From contig JAEUPJ010000020.1 in assembly GCA_016790285.1 (NCBI GenBank), positions 248,001 through 312,000 of the forward strand: a stretch of DNA of 64,000 nt, written 5' to 3'. Position 1 is the stretch's first letter. Each line of letters starts with the position of its first letter. The notes below the pieces were generated by a model. It searched no databases. It was given only the letters and a program-made list of their open reading frames with translations, and had not been told where the DNA came from. A program made the translations under genes and the position numbers. Source of the DNA: Roseateles sp. (GTDB lineage: Bacteria > Pseudomonadota > Gammaproteobacteria > Burkholderiales > Burkholderiaceae_C). Shown here piece by piece: positions 61,677 to 64,000 of this stretch.

Positions 61677-62573
61677 ATGAACTACCCGACCCTCGAAGAC
61701 GTCATCGGTGCCACGCCCCTCGTGAGGCTGCAGCGCCTGCCGGGCAACGACACCCGCGGCAACGTGGTGCTGGCCAAGCTGGAGGGCAACAACCCGGCCG
61801 GCTCCGTGAAGGACCGCCCGGCCATCAGCATGATCAAGCGCGCCGAGGAGCGGGGCGAGATCAAGCCGGGCGACACCCTCATCGAGGCGACATCCGGCAA
61901 CACCGGCATCGCGCTGGCGATGGCCGCGGCCATTCGTGGCTACCGCATGGTGCTGATCATGCCGGAGGACCTGTCCATCGAGCGTGCGCAGACGATGAAG
62001 GCCTTCGGCGCGGAGCTCATCCTCACGCCCAAGACGGGCGGCATGGAATACGCCCGCGACCTGGCGGAGCAGATGGCGCGCGAGGGCAAGGGCCGCGTGC
62101 TCGACCAGTTCGCCAACGCCGACAACCCGCGCGTGCACTATGAGACGACAGGCCCCGAGCTCTGGAAGGACACCGGCGGGCGCATCACCCACTTCGTGAG
62201 CGCCATGGGCACGACGGGCACCATCACGGGTGTGTCCCGGTACCTCAAGGAGCAGAACCCGGGCGTGCGCATCGTAGGCGCGCAGCCGGCGGAAGGCTCG
62301 CGCATTCCCGGCATCCGCAAATGGCCCGAGGCCTACCTGCCCAAGATCTATGACCCGGCCGGCGTGGACGAACTGGTGCTCGTAAGCCAAAGCGACGCGG
62401 AGGACATGGCCCGGCGCCTGGCCCGCGAGGAGGGCCTGTTCGCCGGCATTTCGGCCGCGGGGGCCTGCTGGGTGGCGCTGCAGATTGCCAAGCGGGTCGA
62501 GAACGCCACCATCGCCTTCATCGTCTGCGACCGCGGCGACCGCTACCTGTCCACCGGGGTCTTTCCCGCATGA
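61677..62573 (+). CDS. cysM: Cysteine synthase B (O-acetylserine sulfhydrylase, CysM type)
   Basis: A 298-residue PLP enzyme that makes cysteine from O-acetylserine and sulfide or thiosulfate. The Schiff-base lysine is K45 in NNPAGSVKDRP, TSGNTGIALAMAAA binds the substrate carboxylate, and GTTGTITGVSRYLKE binds the phosphate. MPEDLSIERAQTMKAFGAEL is more like CysM than CysK. Length matches E. coli CysM (303). ATG at 61677; the stop overlaps the Nudix gene by ATGA, so the two are co-translated. Confidence 0.95.
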   Translation: MNYPTLEDVIGATPLVRLQRLPGNDTRGNVVLAKLEGNNPAGSVKDRPAISMIKRAEERGEIKPGDTLIEATSGNTGIALAMAAAIRGYRMVLIMPEDLSIERAQTMKAFGAELILTPKTGGMEYARDLAEQMAREGKGRVLDQFANADNPRVHYETTGPELWKDTGGRITHFVSAMGTTGTITGVSRYLKEQNPGVRIVGAQPAEGSRIPGIRKWPEAYLPKIYDPAGVDELVLVSQSDAEDMARRLAREEGLFAGISAAGACWVALQIAKRVENATIAFIVCDRGDRYLSTGVFPA

Positions 62574-63103
62574 CGGTCGAGTACAAGTTCTGCCCCGCCT
62601 GCGCCACGGCCCTGGCCTGGATCACGGCGGCAGAAGACGGTGGCGACAAGGCCCGGCTGCGCTGCCCGGCCTGCGGCTTCACGCACTGGAACAACCCGAC
62701 GCCCGTGCTGGCCGCCGTCATCGAGTGCGTGGACCGCGATGGCCAGGTGCTGCTGGCCCGCAACGCGGCCTGGCCCGGGCGCTTCTTCGGGCTGATCACG
62801 GGCTTCATGGAGGCCGGAGAGACGCCGGAGGAAGGCATCCGCCGCGAGATCGCCGAGGAGACGGCACTGGGCGTGGACAGCCTTCAGCTGCTCGGCGTGT
62901 GGGATTTCCAGCGCATGAACCAGATCATCATTGCCTACCATGCGGCCGCGCGTGGCGAGATCCGTCTCTCGCCCGAACTGGCCGAGTACAAGCTGCTGGC
63001 GCCGCAGGATGTGCGTTGCTGGCCCCAGGGCACGGGCCAGGCCATGGCAACCTGGCTGCGCAGCCGCGGCATCGAGCCGAAGTGGCTCGAGCACAAGGAG
63101 TGA
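62570..63103 (+). CDS. Nudix hydrolase with N-terminal zinc ribbon
   Basis: A 177-residue pyrophosphohydrolase. The zinc ribbon has C8, C11, C32 and C35. The Nudix box (78-100) is GFMEAGETPEEGIRREIAEE followed by TAL; it keeps G-x5-E-x7-REUxEE but ends TAL instead of xGU. The zinc ribbon recalls NudC (NADH pyrophosphatase), but the NudC SQPWPFPxS motif is absent. Substrate may be NADH, ADP-ribose or another nucleotide. It follows cysM with an ATGA overlap and precedes the TusA-like gene by 10 bases. Confidence 0.9.
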   Translation: MTVEYKFCPACATALAWITAAEDGGDKARLRCPACGFTHWNNPTPVLAAVIECVDRDGQVLLARNAAWPGRFFGLITGFMEAGETPEEGIRREIAEETALGVDSLQLLGVWDFQRMNQIIIAYHAAARGEIRLSPELAEYKLLAPQDVRCWPQGTGQAMATWLRSRGIEPKWLEHKE

Positions 63104-63113
63104 GAATCAAGGC

Positions 63114-63341
63114 ATGGACGTCCAACGCGAGATCGACACCCGCGGGCTGAACTGCCCGCTGCCCATCCTCAAGGCCAAGAAGGCCCTGGCCGAGTTGCAA
63201 AGCGGCGACCTGCTGCGCGTGGTCGCCACCGACCCGGGCTCGATGCGCGACTTCCAGGCCTTCGCCCGCCAGACGGGCAACGAACTCGTCGCCCAGGAAA
63301 CCCGGGCCGACGAGTTCATCCACGTGCTGCGCCGCCGCTGA
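63114..63341 (+). CDS. TusA-family sulfur carrier protein
   Basis: A 75-residue SirA/TusA-like protein. The CPxP motif is C14-P-L-P (LNCPLPILKAKKAL), the persulfide site. TDPGSMRDFQAFARQTGNEL completes the two-layer fold. TusA relays sulfur for tRNA 2-thiolation and other routes. Closeness to cysM hints at sulfur metabolism in general. ATG at 63114 fits the family start. It is convergent with galU by 18 bases. Confidence 0.92.
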   Translation: MDVQREIDTRGLNCPLPILKAKKALAELQSGDLLRVVATDPGSMRDFQAFARQTGNELVAQETRADEFIHVLRRR

Positions 63342-63359
63342 GCGGCCGGCCGTGCAGGG

Positions 63360-64000
63360 TCAGAGCGACAGGCCCTGCAGGAACTCCCGGAAGCCCGGGC
63401 CCAGTTGCGGGTGCGCCAGCGCCAGCTCGACGTTGGCCTGCAGGAAGCCTTCCTTGCTGCCGCAGTCGTAGCGCTTGCCTTCGTAGCGGTAGGCGAACAC
63501 CTTTTCGCGGCGCAGCAGGCCGGCGATGCCGTCGGTCAGCTGGATCTCGCCGCCCACGCCGCGCGGCTGGTTGGCGATCTCGTGGAAGACGCCCGGCGTC
63601 AGGATGTAGCGGCCCGCCACGCCCAGGCGCGAAGGCGCCGCTTCCGGCGCAGGCTTCTCGACGATGCGGTTCACGTCCATCAGGTGGTCGTTCACCTGGG
63701 TGCCGGCCACGATGCCGTAGCGGCGCGTGTGCTCCGCGGGCACTTCCTGCACGGCCAGGATGGAGGCGCGCCAATCGGCGAACTGCTCGACCATCTGCTT
63801 CAGGATGGGCGTCTCGCCCACCATCAGGTCGTCGGCCAGCAGCACGGCAAAGGGCTCGTTGCCCACCAGGCGCTGTCCGCACAGCACCGCGTGGCCGAGG
63901 CCCAGGGCCTGGGCCTGACGCACGTAGATGCACTCCATGTCGTCGGGCTTGACGCTGCGCACGACGTCCAGCAGCTCCTGCTTGCCGGCCTGCTCCAGCG
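63360..64000 (-). CDS. galU: UTP--glucose-1-phosphate uridylyltransferase (partial, 5' end outside window)
   Basis: The visible part is about 213 residues of the C-terminal two-thirds of GalU. DMECIYVRQAQALGLGHAV is the glucose/UTP site, FAVLLADDLMV the metal-binding Asp, and QLTDGIAGLL plus YDCGSKEGFLQANVE close the fold. The enzyme makes UDP-glucose for polysaccharide and LPS synthesis and could feed the EPS cluster at the left end. The gene starts beyond base 64000. The stop is at 63360-63362. Confidence 0.95.
   Translation of the reverse strand, partial: LEQAGKQELLDVVRSVKPDDMECIYVRQAQALGLGHAVLCGQRLVGNEPFAVLLADDLMVGETPILKQMVEQFADWRASILAVQEVPAEHTRRYGIVAGTQVNDHLMDVNRIVEKPAPEAAPSRLGVAGRYILTPGVFHEIANQPRGVGGEIQLTDGIAGLLRREKVFAYRYEGKRYDCGSKEGFLQANVELALAHPQLGPGFREFLQGLSL

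Overview
The window looks like chromosomal DNA of a high-GC betaproteobacterium of the order Burkholderiales, most likely of the Rubrivivax-Roseateles-Leptothrix kind. This rests on the high GC content, very tight operons with NTGA stop/start overlaps, the exosortase-A (XrtA/PEP-CTERM) associated gene set, and the family mix (leucyltransferase pair, DUF3016, DUF1345, RsmB/NOP methylase). It is an inference from gene content, not from a marker gene. No prophage, insertion sequence or CRISPR array was seen.

Bases 1-14470 are an exopolysaccharide cluster of the XrtA/PEP-CTERM type. Glycosyltransferases, a Wzx-like flippase, an acetyltransferase-fold protein, an epimerase, a GMC oxidoreductase and a GT4 glycosyltransferase surround the conserved but biochemically unexplained module: two alpha/beta hydrolases, an acyl carrier protein, an AMP-forming ligase and a PLP decarboxylase. 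The exosortase itself is not in the window. One PEP-CTERM protein, a plausible substrate, lies 16 kb away at 30692-31480.

Bases 14478-18422 hold the N-degron transferases bpt and aat, an ArsC/Spx-like protein, an ammonium transporter behind a sigma-54-like promoter, and riboflavin synthase. Bases 18508-28223 are an extended kdp potassium operon: a small membrane ORF, kdpF, kdpA, kdpB, a TorF-like porin, kdpC, corA, kdpD and kdpE. A hairpin covers the first ribosome binding site. Next come a chemoreceptor, a secreted hypothetical, the PEP-CTERM protein, a Crp/Fnr protein without its sensor domain, an ABC-2 exporter and a MATE exporter.

Bases 35924-48768 are mainly housekeeping: trpS, purN, an RNA methylase, a fatty acid desaturase with an FNR-like box upstream, rpmG, rpmB, trxB, a Crp/Fnr regulator, ftsK, lolA and rarA. 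Bases 48746-59878 form a nutrient region. A periplasmic binding protein is followed by a DctB/DctD-like two-component system, divergent from a livHMGF branched-chain amino acid transporter. The transporter has a textbook sigma-54 promoter and two matching 13-bp dyads upstream. Downstream lie a leucine-dehydrogenase-like enzyme, a 2-oxoglutarate/Fe dioxygenase of the family that includes isoleucine hydroxylase, and a 2Fe-2S/FAD reductase. Together they suggest a unit for branched-chain amino acid uptake, sensing and conversion.

Bases 59957-64000 carry an SDR protein, a rhomboid protease, tRNA-Leu(CAA), cysM, a Nudix hydrolase, a TusA-like protein and the C-terminal part of galU. No stretch over 300 bases lacks a gene; the longest gap (52990-53287) is the liv control region.
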